Positions 1-33,190 of a stretch of 64,000 bases of DNA are shown here, piece after piece. The notes beneath the pieces were generated by a model. That model searched no databases, was not told where the DNA came from, and saw only the letters and a program-made list of their open reading frames with translations. How positions within the stretch are numbered: position 1 is the first letter of the stretch; the number at the start of each line of letters is the position of its first letter. Source of the stretch: Prunella strophiata (Eukaryota > Chordata > Aves > Passeriformes > Prunellidae); contig JAZBQD010000030.1 of assembly GCA_036583965.1 (NCBI GenBank), positions 109,099,162 to 109,163,161 on the forward strand, given 5' to 3'. A program made the translations under genes and the position numbers.

Positions 1-164
1 TCTTTAGATAACAAACAACAGCAACAGATGTTGAAAATGATAAATGTTAAAGAAATCATGTTCAGTACTGCTAGTTGAGCTCTTCAGAATCTTTTTTTCT
101 TGATAAGTCAGATTTGATCTGTCATCATAAATCAGTGTTCTCATTGGAAAAGTAATAAATAATC

Positions 165-545
165 ACAGAATGTTGAGGTGGGAGGTCCAGGAAGGGACCT
201 CTGTGGAGGATCATCTCATCCATCCTCCCAACTCCCAGCAGGGCCAGCTAGAGCAGGTTGCTCAGGGCCATGTCCAGCCAGGTTTTAAATCCTTCCAAGG
301 GTGGGAAGACTCCACAGTCTGCCTGGACAAAGCTCTTCATGCTGGGACACCCCTAACATAGAAAATCTTTATTTTCTATGTACCAGTGTATGGGGTTATT
401 CTTCCCCTGCTGCAGGACTTGGCATTTCCCTGTGCTGAGTGCCCAGAGATTCCTGTTGGCCCATTTCTCCAGCCTGTTGGTGTCCCCCTGAGTGGTCACA
501 CAGCCATCTGGTGTGTCAGCTTGTCCTTCAGCTCTGTACCAGAGA
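165..545 (-). mobile_element. CR1 LINE fragment, 3' end, antisense
   Basis: The + strand reads as the reverse complement of a CR1 3' region. It opens with an octamer-like CACAGAAT at the 3' terminus, followed by the CR1 tail with a 'gggacctctgtggaggatcatc' type block (170-215), the 'agggccagctagagcaggttgc' stretch and the 'ttggcccatttctccagcctgtt' stretch further in. The element is 5'-truncated and degenerate, and its inner boundary is uncertain. It lies in KDM6A intron 17. Confidence 0.75.
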
Positions 546-3500
546 TGGCTTTTTTGGTACTGGTGGTTTCAGCAGCTATAGCTCAAGCCCAGGAGCTGTT
601 CAGCTGATGGATTGTGTTAAAAATGCATTTGTAGCAGCAGGTTGTGAGTCTGTCAGTGTTGCAATTCAGGTATTTTTGATTCTTCAGGGAGTTCAGGTCT
701 TAATCCATTTTATGTTCCAGTTGATCATCAGGTGTGTTACTGTTGGTTTTTATCTTTAGTCAGTAAGCTTGGATCATTTTAGATCAGAGGCAGACTAGAT
801 TAAGGCAAAATGTGAGGCCAGCCACTAGAAAACCTGGCAGTGATTGCAACATGGTTGTGCAAATTGCAGTGTTTTCCCAGGTGTCTTCATGGCTGGAAAT
901 GCAGAATGGCACAGAGTGTGGAAGGCTGGGTTGTAGAAGTTCAGATAACACTTCTTAGCAATGACTTGTGCAAAGATGTTTCACTGTAGGCTACAGTGGT
1001 GTTAGAAATGCAGCAAATTCAACCCCCCCTGCAATAGCCAGTGGCCTGTGGCAGAGGAGGAATGCTTGAACCCTGAGCAATAATAACTTAAACTGCATGC
1101 AGCTAAATCTGTCAGTGTTCATCTCTGGTGCATGTGCTAGCAGGGAGCCTGTCAGGTAGTCATTAGCTTTGCAAATTCACATTTAGTGCTTGCTGCTTGC
1201 AGCCTTCTCTATGTAAAATAACTCAAAAAGTCCTCAGATTTTCTTGGTAGTCTTTGAAGAGATTTGCCTGCTTTCTTAAAAAAAATTGTTTGAAATCCAA
1301 ACTAGCTGAGAAATTGAAATGACCATTTAGAGCAGTGTAATTTCTATAGCCATGCTTTACAGTTGTCACTGTCTTTGAAAATATTACCTAAGATACCTTT
1401 AAAGTTCACAGAAGTCCCTTTAATCATAGGCATGTGGTTATTGAATGTGTTGGGCTATACTCTGCTGTTTTCCATCCTGAACTCTGTTTGCAGTTCTTCT
1501 AGTTAAAATGTTATCTGTATTTTTCTCTGTTGGAATTTTTATTGCCTCAATATATTTTACTCCCAAAAATTTATTTAGCATGTATGTTTGCTATATATTA
1601 TATAGCAAATTTATTTTTTATAGCAAATATGGTGGTTTTGAGCATTACTCTTTTTGATATTAAAAAGATAGTATAAAAGCATGTTTATATCATTCTACAA
1701 AAAAACCTGCATCTGTTACTGTGACTGAGAGCTCGTAGTTCCCAATGCTGTGGGATTTGATGACTAATACTGATCCATGATATAGCAGTCTGTCACTATC
1801 TGTTACCAAGATAAATTTCATAAAAGAGAGAAGAAAAAAGTCTTTAGGGAGCCTATTTTGTCTTTCAAATATTAAGTCTTATTGTAATGTTCATTTCCAA
1901 GTGACATTGCTACACATACTACATTCATAAAAATTAACAGCTTAACAGCTTTTTTTTTTTTTTTTTTTTAATTGGGACCCTGTATGTATTCTTTCTAGTA
2001 TGAAAATAGCTTCAGTGTATGGTGTTAGAATGAGTGCATTGCAAATAGGCATAATATAAACTGTTAGGGACTTTAAGTTTTTTTCCTGAAGTTTACCTGA
2101 TGTGCCTCCAAAATTGGAGTGTAGCTTTCTTGAGAGAGTAATGGGAAGTGTTTCCCTCTGGTGAAATGTTGCATTTTGATGTGTTTGATGTGCTGTTGTC
2201 TGAGAGATCTGCAGTTAGTGTTCATAGCAAAACATTTATCAGTTTAGCTACAAAGTCTGTAAACCAGCAAGTCCTTGTGTTTGTGCTCTTTGATGGAGGT
2301 TTAGTATTCCTGATGATATTTAATTTCCAAGATAAAGGAAGGCTCATAAAGGTGTTTCGCTAGGTTTCTTACAGTCAGTACTAGGCTCACATAATCATAT
2401 TTTCAAGGGAGGTAAGCTAATAATTTGTCTCGTGCAGTTTGCAGACAGCTCAAAAGGTGTTAGATGTGTTTTTTTCCCTTTCTTTCATGCGGACTAGAGA
2501 TTGAGAGCTCCCTCTTCAGCCTGTCTGCACCTTCATTCAGCAAGGCAGAGGACTTAGAAGCTGCATGATAGGGAAAAGTGGAGGAGAGACTTGGTTTTTT
2601 TTAGCAGCTCTGAGGTCAATTACTGTATCAGTCTGAGCTACATTTACAGGTTTTGAGACGGGATTTCTTCTAGGCAAACAAAGCTTTCTGGAAATTCTTT
2701 GTGTATCTGCTAATAATAACAAGAGATTCTGAGAAATACAGTAATTCACCTGTGCTAGAGCTGCTTACCTGTTATTTCATAATAATAAAAATTATAACTC
2801 GGTATATAAACCCTATATAATAGTAGGGGGTTTTTTTCCCTGTCCATTCAAATATGTCTGGCAGTTTATATTCATAAAGTTGAAGACAGGGATTTCCCAG
2901 TCTTTTACTGAGTAGCTTTTACTGATTAGCCCTTGCTTTGTTTTAAGATGTGCAGGCATACACATGACAGCTCTGGAGCAGAATATTGGGCAGAACATCC
3001 TTGTTACAGCTGTTGTGTGCATGACTGACATAAAGAAAAATGTCTGGGAGGGAGAATTTTAAAAGATAATCTGCTTGAAGGCCTGCTGATTGGGGAAAAA
3101 AAAAAGTAGTAAAATGGAAGATATTTATATGCTAATGTATAAGATACTGTGAGCTTCAGTACTGCATGTTGACCTTTATTTGAGCACACCGTGGGAATGC
3201 AATAACAAAGAATTGAAAGTACTTCCTGTAGTACTGATTATATTTGGGTGCTGTCTCTGCAAGTGGTATCTTGAGATTCAAATATGAATTTGTGACCAAA
3301 AGTGTTGATTTTTAGAACTACTGTAAAAATTGCAAAAAAGCTGCCACAGTAGAGAATATGAAAATAATGTATTTTTTCTTAAAAAAAACCCACAAAAAAA
3401 CAACCAAACAAAAACAACCCCTAAAACATAACAGATAAAAAGACCAGACAAAACCCCAGACACCTGTGTTGAATAAACTTAAAGCATGGGGAGAGGGGAG

Positions 3501-3983
3501 CTGTCCTGTAGAATTAGTTTTTCTCTATTGGAGCTACACTGTATTGGGCCTTTAATGTATTCATGTGTGTCAGTTGTTGCATACATACCCTTATTTTATT
3601 TGATATGTTCAGAAAAGACGTTCTGGCTTCATCTCTAATATGGATAATTATATTCTGTTGTCTTCTGGCATATTCTTGCTCTCTGACAATAGTCACTTGA
3701 ATCTGTTGCCCTGTTGTCTTGATGGTATTCTCCAGGCGAAAATATATTTTTACAGGTAGGAACAGGTGGATGTAACTTGGATTTTTTTCCTATATCTGGA
3801 GCACTAGATTAATAATTTTTATTTTCTTCCTCATTGTTCTGCATTTGGCTCTGTTTACTATATGCTTACTTCAAAACCAGGGTGTTTATATTCTTTGTTA
3901 ATTTCGTTGAAGTCCTCAGATATCTAGTTGTTAATTTTTTTTTTTCTTCAGATGCTTTCATGTTTAAAAAAAGTCTTGTCTAA

Positions 3984-4337
3984 AAGAGCCATAATTGCAT
4001 CTTTGAGACCCTACAGGTTTATTTGTGTTTAGAGCACAAAAGACCTGGAATTAGTAGCTGTTTGGGATTAAGCAATGCACAAGAGTCGATTCACAAGGTA
4101 ACTACAATTGACCTACTGCGGGAGAGTGAACTGCAGGCTAATGAAGTTCCTCATCTCACAGGAGGGATTTTGTCAGGAAGTAACATGGTAATACCACCAA
4201 AAAGTGACCTGTTAAAGGTCCAAGGGGTTTTTGTGTTGCTTAAGAACAAAGGAGCATCAGAAGTATGGAAATACGGTGGTTTTTATAGTGAAAGCAATTT
4301 ATTAGAACAGGCATTCAGAAGTCTTGAATCACAATAA
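3984..4337 (+). other. Open frame of about 116 codons, unidentified
   Basis: The frame stays open from after a stop at 3981-3983 to a TAA at 4335-4337. There is no good ATG at its start. A pyrimidine-rich tract ending in CAG lies just upstream near 3945-3951. The composition looks somewhat protein-like, with motifs such as TTIDLLRESELQ and VWKYGGFYSES, but I recognise no family and it does not match KDM6A. It is followed by AATAAA-like sites at 4338-4345 and 4363-4370. It may be chance, a decayed retrocopy or an unannotated exon. Confidence 0.2.
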
Positions 4338-6199
4338 AATAAAATCAGAATTAGTTAGACAAAAATAAATGCTGGGAGTCTGTCATTTTGCATTACATAA
4401 ACAAGTGTTGTCTTAATAAAAGCTGCTCAAGTAAAGCCATTAGGTGAAAGGAGATGCTTTGTATCATAAAATGCAAAACACATGCCAAGGAGAAAACTCA
4501 GTTTGATTCTTCTTTTATTATGTGTGAATAGGTTGTCTGCTCTGTAGAAACAGACTTGGTAAATGCTTTGTTTTGCCAAAGACTAAAGTGAGCACTTAAG
4601 TAGGGCAAGATAATTGCAGAGGCTGAAAAGTTTCTTTATATCCATCTTCCTTGGTGCAAACGTTGAGGAAATATTTAACAGAGCTCCATTCTGTTCCTGG
4701 GGTGAAATGAGGTTGTTGAGGAGGCTGAGAAGGGGTCAGACATCGGGTGCTGGCACAGCAATTGGTATTTGTACAGGGAGCTTCCCTTGAAAGGCCAGAC
4801 AATGTCACTGAAAAGCCACAAGGAATTGAGAAATGCAGGAGCTGAGCTATTGACTCAGATATGCAAATCTCATTAAGATGCTGTTCTGGAGAACAGTAGG
4901 GTGGCAAATGTGCTCATCTTGTTAAACTGCTGCTGGAGTGTAGGGATGAAAAGGAATTGAGGAGGTGATTCAGGGAAGTGTGATTTGGTTAGTCTTCCCT
5001 ACCAATAAAACTGGTTGCAACAGTAAATTTTAAGGTGGTTATAAACAAACTAAATTGTTTGCTAAACTGTTTACATAGTGAAGTAAAATTCTTTAAGCCT
5101 CTGAGCAAATTAACAGATAAAAGCGTGCACTATTAGATTAATTATGCTTCCTGAGATTCCTAAAGAAAATCTCCTGTTAAGGTCATTTAAAAAAAATAAC
5201 CAGCAACCACAGAACAACAAAAAACCAACACAACCCCAAGTAATTTCTGAGCATAAGTGAAAACCGTGTAATTAAAAGAAGAAAATACGCTAGGAATAAC
5301 TGCTCTTAGTTTGGTATTAGAAAAACCGATTGTTAGTAGGGGAAAAAAAGAAGAGTGTGCTTCTTGGTCTGGTTGTGTATCATGTTTCCTTAAAAAGACT
5401 GTTATCAAAAGCTCTTTTCAGTGCTCTTAGAAATGTAAGTATCTTTTCCCTGTGAGCAATCTTTCTGAAAGGAGAATTAATGAAACATTATCACAAGACT
5501 TGAGATTCAACACTCGAGGTGTTTATTTCTACTGAAGTGAAACCAGCTGATTTCTCACTCAGTGTTTCAACTGGTGCATCTAATTAACATCCCAGAGTAG
5601 GGATAAAAACCCAGGATCCATCTCAGTTAAAGTCTACCAGCTGTCCTTTCTAAAACTGATCTGAGATTAGGTCCTTAGTTTAGGCAGTGTAGAGAAGTTC
5701 CTGAGTTGACTTGTATTGTTTCTCATAAAAGAAATAAGAAACATCTTGATTATTATTTTTTTTTCCTCATTGTTTATTCAAGTTTGTTCACAGCCTTGAA
5801 AGAACAGGCAAAGGTCCAAGCAAAACTCTAGAGGTAAGAGGTTCTCAGGCAGTTCTGAAGAGCCCAGCTGGGTGACTGGGCAACTTTGTGTCAGCTGCAA
5901 GTTGTCCTTGTCATTTTTATGGTGATACATAGACTCAGTTGACAACTATAAAGCATTTCTGAGATTGCAAGCTTTACCAATTTGGCATGACTGGGGAAGG
6001 TAAATGAGAGGTGTAGGTCTGACTGTAATGTGTATCAAAAGGGGCTGAGAAGGCCTTTTAATAGTTCTTTTTGCTTGGTGTTCAAAGAGGGAAAGTGTAG
6101 AGCAATCCATTGAGAAAAGTGACAAGAGACCAGGAGAGATGAGCTGCCTCTCAAGGGGCCTTCTAAAATGATAAAAATACAGGACAGGGAACAAACAGG

Positions 6200-6400
6200 A
6201 ATTTTTGCATGGAAAGGGTGATAAGACATTGGAATGGGCTGCCCAGGGAGGTGGTGGAGTCACCCTCCCTGGAGGTGTTCCAGGAACAGCTGAAGGTGAC
6301 ATGTGGTGCCATGGTCAAGTTGACAGAGTGGTGTTTGGTCTCAGGTTGGACTCCATCATCCCAGAGGTCTTTTCCAACTTTAAAGATACCTGTGAAGGTG
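6200..6400 (+). mobile_element. CR1 LINE fragment, 3' end, sense
   Basis: The block carries the characteristic CR1 C-terminal coding and 3' sequence: 'ggaatgggctgcccagggag', then 'gtggtggagtcaccctccct', and on to 'ttggactccatcatcccaga' and 'ggtcttttccaac'. In frame it gives the typical [21 protein letters not shown] reverse-transcriptase end. Only the last part of the element is kept. It sits in KDM6A intron 17. Confidence 0.85.
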
Positions 6401-9057
6401 GTCTGGGCTAAAGAGTCTGGAAGAGGGTCTGAGAAATGGCCAGCGTTTACACAAGGGCAGTAAATCCATTTCCTGGAGGAGTGGGCAGAGCAGAGGCTGA
6501 GGTGGGCAGACTTCTCCTTGCTCCAAGGGCTCTGTTGGAGCCTGGGGCAGAAGATTCTGTCCTTACTGAAGGTGCTGCTCCCTGAGCCTGGTCTGGGAAG
6601 TCAGTGAATCACTAGTTTGAGATGGTCCACAGGAAAAGAGCCTAAATCTGAGGGGAAGTACTTTGTGGAGGAAGGACCTTGATTAAATTAGTGTTTTGGT
6701 TTTAAAAACAACAACAGCAATTCTTGTTTTATTGGGAATTTTATGTACAAACAAAGGGCTTTTTTGGCTCCAAGACAGAATTGCTCAGTTCCTCTAAAGG
6801 CACGTTACACCTGGCAAGTGAACTTCACCATAGCAAAAGTTTTCAGAATAAAATTTTAAATACTATGATTTCACAAGCTAAATACTGTTCAGAATAAGAC
6901 ATTCTATTTTGTTGAAAAGGCAAATACTGAACTCTGCAAATGGGAAGCAATTATCTGGCAGTAAAAAAAAAAAAAAGGGAACATTTACAGATTCAGAGGG
7001 AAAGGCAAGCATATGAAAAAGTTTGGTGCCACTTGTTGTAATGCTTTTCTTACATAAGTTAGTGATGTGATTCTGTTTGTCTTACAGCCTCAGAGCAAGG
7101 TGATTAGCAAATGAAATAGAGAGGAAAGATGTAAAAGTCATTAAGGAAAAAAAAAAGGAACATTACTCCTTACATAACATGTAATTAACCTATGAAATTC
7201 ACTGCCAACCTGTACTATTGAGGTCAAAATCAGAACAGAATTGAAAAATAATTAGAAATACATTTGCATAATGAGAAAATCCACAGTTCTATTGTAGGAT
7301 TTTCTGTTTTTTCATGAAAGATCTCTGGGAGTATTGCCAGCTAGTACCTGGTTGTGAAAGGCTGGGGTAGAGAATTGCATGATAAACAGGTTGTGTAATT
7401 ATCTGGCATTACTTGCATTTAAGCATAATGTAAGCTTGACTTGACTTCTTTATATTCCCTTTGAGAGCTCCTCTCTATCCCCTGGCTACAGAAGGAGCTT
7501 GGGGAGGGGAAGCTCAGGAGCCAAGCTGGGTGTTGTGTGTAACCACCTCCTTCCCAGGCTGGTGGGGATTGACAGGCATTTTTCTGTGGTTTTGGAATAA
7601 CTCACAGTAAGAAAGCAGCTGATTGTATCTGCTAATTGTGAAGGGTGGGAGTTTCTGGTTTGAGCCAGGAGTGCACCAAGTGGGTGCTGTGCAGCCCAGC
7701 TGATTCCTTCTGCAGGCATGTTTCAAAAAAGTCTTGTTCCTTCCTCTTTGTGGATTAATTAATTCTGATAGAATTGAGATAGAGTATCAAATAAATCCAC
7801 ATCCATGTGTTCATTTTAAATGTGATTTTTATTGGTGGAAGAGAGGGTATTAATTTTGTTCTTCTGAATAACTGTAATCTCTTGAGCAGTAAAACCTTGT
7901 TAATTCTCACACAGCTAATCCTCAAATAATAATTCACTTAGACTGACTTCACAACAAAAATAACTGCTTAAGCACAAATGCTTGTAACTTACTCTGTTTT
8001 GACCTGTAAATTGTACCGAAAATCCAAATGTATAGATAACTGGAAGTTGTTTAGGAACTTTTCATTATCACCAAAAAGTCATAATCTCCCAAGCAGAAAC
8101 AAAAAGGGCAAATATTTTAAAAAGTGTTGAAATTAAGAGTTCTAGAAAACACATAAATTATGTTTGGAAGAGGAAAACCTTTACACAAAAACAAAAAAAG
8201 AATAAAAGAAATAATGTCTGCACAGAAGTATCAGAATGTTCAATAAGGCAAGAGTGTTCAGTAAATATTTTTGTTCTGTGCTTGGGAAAAAGGCAGATAA
8301 AATGTTCACATCGTGGAATGTACTCTCTTTTCAAGGAGAAGGTTAAACAGCAGTTATACTTAAATTTGGCATTTTTAAGTCAGAGGCCCAGATAACATAC
8401 ATCCATGAACTCTGCAAGAGCGAGCCAGAGAACTGTTTATAATTCATATAGGGTTTTTTTAATAGTTCTTGGAAAACAGGAAAAGTTCCAGAGGACTTGA
8501 AGAGCACACTTCCTGAGAAATAGACATAATTCTCTCAGCCTGACATAAGAGTTGAATGAAATAATAAATAAAAATATTGAGGTGATTCGTTTAATAAATG
8601 TAAAGAATGATAATTAATGATTCTTGGTTCTGGGAAAATAAGTTTTATGCTGTTAACTTTAATATTTTTGAGGTAGAATTATTATTTTATAATGGAGTTA
8701 AAATTGGTATTGCTGTGTAACACAGGTAGCTTTAAATCTCCATGATACATTTTTTTTGGGGCAGGTGGGATGATGCAGAGTCAATCCTGTACCTAAAATG
8801 TGTTTGGCAATTGCCTGATAAGTGTTCTGTGGGTGACTGCTGAAACTGTGTCACACCTGGGCTTCTGGTCAGCTGTGAGCTTAGGTACAGCCAGAGGGGA
8901 AGCTTTTACCTAAGACTGAAGGCTGTAAACTGTCTCTTAAAAGCTGTGGGAATGTATCCTAGAAAACAGTAAAATACAATTAAAAGGGGTGTTCTAATGA
9001 ATGTGATGATTACTTATTCAAGAGATCCCATGACTACATGAAATAACCCCGAGCAAC

Positions 9058-9310
9058 CAGTGACAGGACAAGAGGACATGGTCTAAAGCTGTGCCAGGGG
9101 AGGTTTGGGTTGGACATCTGGAGGAATTTTCTTCACAGAAAGGGTGATTAGACATTGGAGGGCTGCCCAGGGAGGTGGTGGAGTCACTGTCCCTGGAGGT
9201 GTGTAAGGAAAGGCTGGATGTCATCTGGGTGACAAGGCAGTGATTGCTCATGGATTGGACTCAGTGACCCCAAATGTCTTTTCCAACTTAATTGGCTGAG
9301 TGATTTGTGT
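9058..9310 (+). mobile_element. CR1 LINE fragment, 3' end, sense
   Basis: CR1-type 3' sequence starts at a 'gtgacaggacaagagg' block and runs through 'ttcttcacagaaagggtgat', 'ggctgcccagggaggtggtg' and 'ttggactcagtgaccccaaa' to 'tgtcttttccaactt'. It is 5'-truncated, has a small deletion relative to the block at 6200, and lies in KDM6A intron 17. Confidence 0.85.
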
Positions 9311-12168
9311 GAGGTTATGGCACCAGTTTCATCCTTAGTGGTTGATGTTCTCCTCAGCAGTTCTCAGGCAGTTTGGCTTTGCTCCTCAGGGTGAAGCACT
9401 TCCATGAGGTGGTGCTTTCACCCCTGGAGCAATTTGCAGTGGCCTGAATGCTGCAGCTGTGGCTCAGGACAGGCTGAAGTCTTTGTGCACCCCTGCCTGT
9501 GTCCCTCTGAGCCTGACAGCTGCTCCTGCCTTCTCTTCCCACTCTGGCTATGAAGGGTGTTACCCATGCACAATCTACAACAAGCCAGTTTCCTTTGGAA
9601 GTCAGTTCAAATTAATTAATTTTGTCCTTCTCTTCATTCTTTCATCACAGATGACTGGGTATCCAGTTTCTTTTGGGGGCATAAATCAGGCTTGTTTTGT
9701 CTTGAGCAGTGCATTTGTTGCCCCTTTCAGCCACTATGAAATCCTCTCACAAAAACTGCATTCTTAAAACTGAGATATATGGGATTTTCAGCACAGGTGC
9801 TGTGGTCAAAAAGAGTTTTTCACTTTCCTTGCACTGGCTGTAGTTCTGTATTTCCAGAAGTGGAGAGGCTGGCAGTGGATAATCACACCATGGTAGCAAA
9901 TATTTTTAGTATTTCTATAGTGTTTTTATAATTTCTATTGCTCTGTTTGGCACACTAACAAATACAGAATTATTCTTTAATAGCTCTCTTGCCTTGTTAT
10001 TAATAGTATGATATTCTGATTCATAGTTTAAAAAAAAGATGATAGGAAAAAAATTATGATAGAGTGAAGCTGGTCTGTTAAAGACAACTTTAAATATTCT
10101 GCCCATCTGTTTCCTATGCCACTTAAATTATGAATGTTTTGCTATCTCAGCTTTGCTATTCTTTGTCCATTTTCCTCTTAAAATTTCCACATATAATTTT
10201 CCTAGCTTAATAGGAAATGATAATGTACAACTGGTAATACCAGCTTCAGGTGCTGGCTTTATGAGATATCTTTGTTAATCTGATCTTTTCCTTTGTGCTG
10301 TTTCTTTCCCTTTCTCCTTGGCCTTCTCAGACCTGTAATTCCTCTAAGTGTTCAGAAGTTTCTCCTCTCTCCATTGTCCCCCTTCCCTGAAACCCCCACG
10401 TGCTCTGGCTTTGTGGAGCTTTCACTGTGATTGCCTTGCTGTGACTGCAGCAGCTCAAGTCCTGTTAGTTCTGAACAATGTCCCTTTTTCTTCAAGTTCA
10501 CTTTTTCTCATTTTCTTTGACTTAGAAGTTTCCTGAGAACTGTTTATCAATGCAAACTGAATTTTGTCAAAGTTCTCTCCTGTTTTTAATACTATGCATT
10601 TGTTTTTCTTGGTTTTATTTCTCTGTTTGGTAATGCAGAGGTTATAGTAACATGTGATAGCTGCTTTTTTAGAGTCTAGTTTCACTTTGCATAGATAATG
10701 TGGATCTCAGGTTCATGCAGCTATGATCAATAAATTTCTGAGTGGTTATGATTTTATATTGCCATGTGATTTTGGGGTTCTTTTCTTGTTTGCTTTTGTT
10801 GGCTTTTTTTGTGTATGTGGGGACAGTGAAGCCTTTGCAGTAACTACACCAGACATTAAGCACTGACCAGTGATTTTTTTGTCAAGTTGGATGATGACTA
10901 ATCAAAGCTTCTGCATTACTTTTCCACTTTCTTGGAAGTGAAATTCTGGCATTGGACTCACCTAGCACAAGGAATGAGCTGTGTGACAGGTGTGCTTTGT
11001 GGTGTGTGAGATGTTTGCCCATTTTGTTTAAATTGTTTGTCAATGTCAGTCTGTCTGATCTGATCTCAAGCCCCAAGTCCATCCTGTGGATTCTGCTAGC
11101 TTGATTTGCAGCACTGATCTCATGACTCAGTATCTGGCTGTACCATGTTGCTCAGTTTCAGAAAGAAGTTTTTGTCACTGGGAGTTTCATCTGATAAAAA
11201 TTTGTGTTTTCTGCTGAAGACTGTTGTTATGGAAAAAAACCCCAAACTTTAGTAACCAGTGAATTTTATGAAGATACATGACTAAATTATACATTAGAAA
11301 CATCCTGTTTTGTGGGATGTAACAACAGTGAATCAAAGGAGGGTGAAAGTAGGACTTGAATAGTGTTTAGTGGGAAGAATTTTGAAGTAGTTGAGTAATT
11401 TTTAACAAGAATATAAGAGAAGGTTTTGTCAGTACATTCCCAGTGATGGTGACTGAGTATTGACTACAGGCTGAGCTCAGGATGGAGACTTTTCAGGTCA
11501 TCCATTATAGGAAAAGCTAGACATCCAGTGGGTCCTGCACACCTGGAAATCTCCAGGCAGAGGCTGCAAATGCAGGCAGAGAGATTCTCCCTGGAGTCAC
11601 ACACAGGGGCATTGACACAGCAGCTCACTGGGGGTAGGGCTCCTCCCTTGTTGCTCCAAAAAATGGATTATACAGCAGTGGCTCCTTCTGTTTCAAAAGG
11701 TGTAAGGCAGGGAGGGGTAGGTGTGGTTCAGTTCAGTGTCTGTAGTGTGGCTGTAGTTGGGTTTTGTGACTCAGCAGTTTTTTGGCTGAGACATTGTCAT
11801 TTTCTGACTTCTGCTCTGCTACCTCAGCTCCTGTGGAATGATTGTCCACCTGCTAAGGTTCTTCATGTGCAGTTGAAACCTTCTTTTCCAGTTAAATTTT
11901 ATCAAAATGTGTCATGCTTGCTTTTACTGAAAATGGCTGTATTTTAAACTAATAGTGGTGATGTTGCAAATTCAGCAGGCAAAGTGGGAATAAGTTTGAA
12001 TAATATCAAATTATACATGGAAAATTCTTGATTAAAACATACGAGCTTTATTTGCATCTTAAATGATGGTTTCTCCTTATACAACATTATTTTGCATAAC
12101 AGATTACACTGATATGCATTTATTTTATTTGTCAAGTATTGACAGAGACAGCTCTTGTTTCCTTTTAG

Positions 12169-31969
<19,801 letters not shown>

Positions 31970-33190
31970 CATTTTTTCATGGACATTAAATGAAAACTTT
32001 TCTGATATTCAGGAAGTGACCCAGTTCTGCACCACTGATTTTTGTAGCTATCCCGTAAGGCTGCTGGCTGAAAGCTGTGTCTATGCAACCTTCCAAGTGC
32101 GGAGTGTCAACCAACTGGACAGGAGAGAGCACTGCCTCCTACTCCAGAACTCAAAACAAATAAAGCTCATCCAGCTGTACTTCAAAAAAATAATTCCATG
32201 TTTTGTATATATCTGACAAAACTGGCAACATTATACAGACTACTGACTTGAAGACCACCTCTTTTGTATTTCTCTGTTTCTGGGCTGATGAGTTGGTTTC
32301 ATCCATTTTTCCCCCTTCAGAATTTCCCTTGGAAAAAGTACTAGCTTAGCTGGTCATTTCTTTGTAAGGTAGTTAGAAATTTTAAGTCTTTCTTTGGGCA
32401 ACTTTTTTTTTTTCTTTTTTTTTTTTTTTTAATGTGAAGAGTTAGGTGATATAAATTTTTTACTGCTTTTATGTTTTTCTGTCTTGTTTTGAAACCATGA
32501 CGGTTACACTTTTGGTTCCTAAATAAAATTTAAAACAATTAACAGCCAAGTCACAAAGATAAATGGGTTGCACATAGACTAAGGAATAAACTTCAGATTT
32601 GTGATTTTTGTTTCTAATCTTGATGTAAATTTACACTATTTATAAATACATATTTATTGCTTGAAAATATTTGTGAATGGAATGCTGTTATTTTTTCCAG
32701 ATTACCTGCCATTGAAATTTTAAGGAGTTCTGTAATTTCAAACACTACTCCTATTACATTTTCTATATGTAAATAAAACTGCTTAGCATTGTACAGAAAC
32801 TTTTATTAAAATTGTTTAATGTTTAAAGTTTTTCTATTGTTTGAGTTTTAAAAAGATTTTATGTACAGTGCCCAGTTTTTGTTCTTTTTTGAATCTGATT
32901 ATATATATTTTATATATACTCTTGTGCTTGTGTATATATATAATATATATAGAAACTCGAATATAAATATGTGTATAAAGATTTAGAGACTAAATTTTTC
33001 TCGTTTTAAGTTTTACATCTATGGTAGATTTGAGGTGTCTACTGTAAAGTATTGCTTACAAAAGTATGATTATTTTTAAAGAAATATATGGTATGTATCC
33101 TCAAGACATAGAATGACCTTCAGACTGGTTTATTGTTAAATTGCACTTTTTGCAATAACAGACCAATAAATAGTTGCTGCCAAAATGTAG
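31970..33190 (+). other. KDM6A: KDM6A 3' UTR
   Basis: The sequence right after the stop resembles the mammalian KDM6A 3' UTR as I remember it. It is AT-rich, with T-runs at 32403-32430 and alternating TA near 32900-32950. Candidate poly(A) signals are AATAAA at 32522, 32585, 32772 and 33165, and ATTAAA at 32805. The 32772/32805 pair is the likely main cleavage signal and 33165 a distal one. The open frame at 32016-32216 inside it is not coding. The exact 3' end is not certain. Confidence 0.7.
32772..32810 (+). terminator. KDM6A: Candidate main poly(A) signals of KDM6A
   Basis: AATAAA at 32772-32777 is followed by ATTAAA at 32805-32810 about 800 bp after the stop. T-rich sequence downstream fits the usual GU/U-rich element. 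Alternatives are AATAAA at 32522, 32585 and 33165. Confidence 0.5.

Larger units (their letters stand above)
1..12168 (+). other. KDM6A: KDM6A intron 17 (partial)
   Basis: No KDM6A exon was found here. The preceding exon should end in a short segment reading SAEVLKACR, and this was looked for and not seen, so the intron continues off the left edge and exceeds 12 kb. It is AT-rich and holds three CR1 fragments (about 165-545, 6200-6400 and 9058-9310), an 18-19 bp poly(T) near 1951, A-rich runs near 6963 and 7147, and one open frame of unknown meaning near 3984-4337. Confidence 0.8.

Noticed and set aside
1..12168. Search for KDM6A exon 17 and its end (SAEVLKACR)
   Set aside because: No such coding stretch or donor was found, so this region is intron.
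32016..32216. 66-codon frame downstream of the KDM6A stop
   Set aside because: It lies in the conserved 3' UTR. It is not part of the protein.
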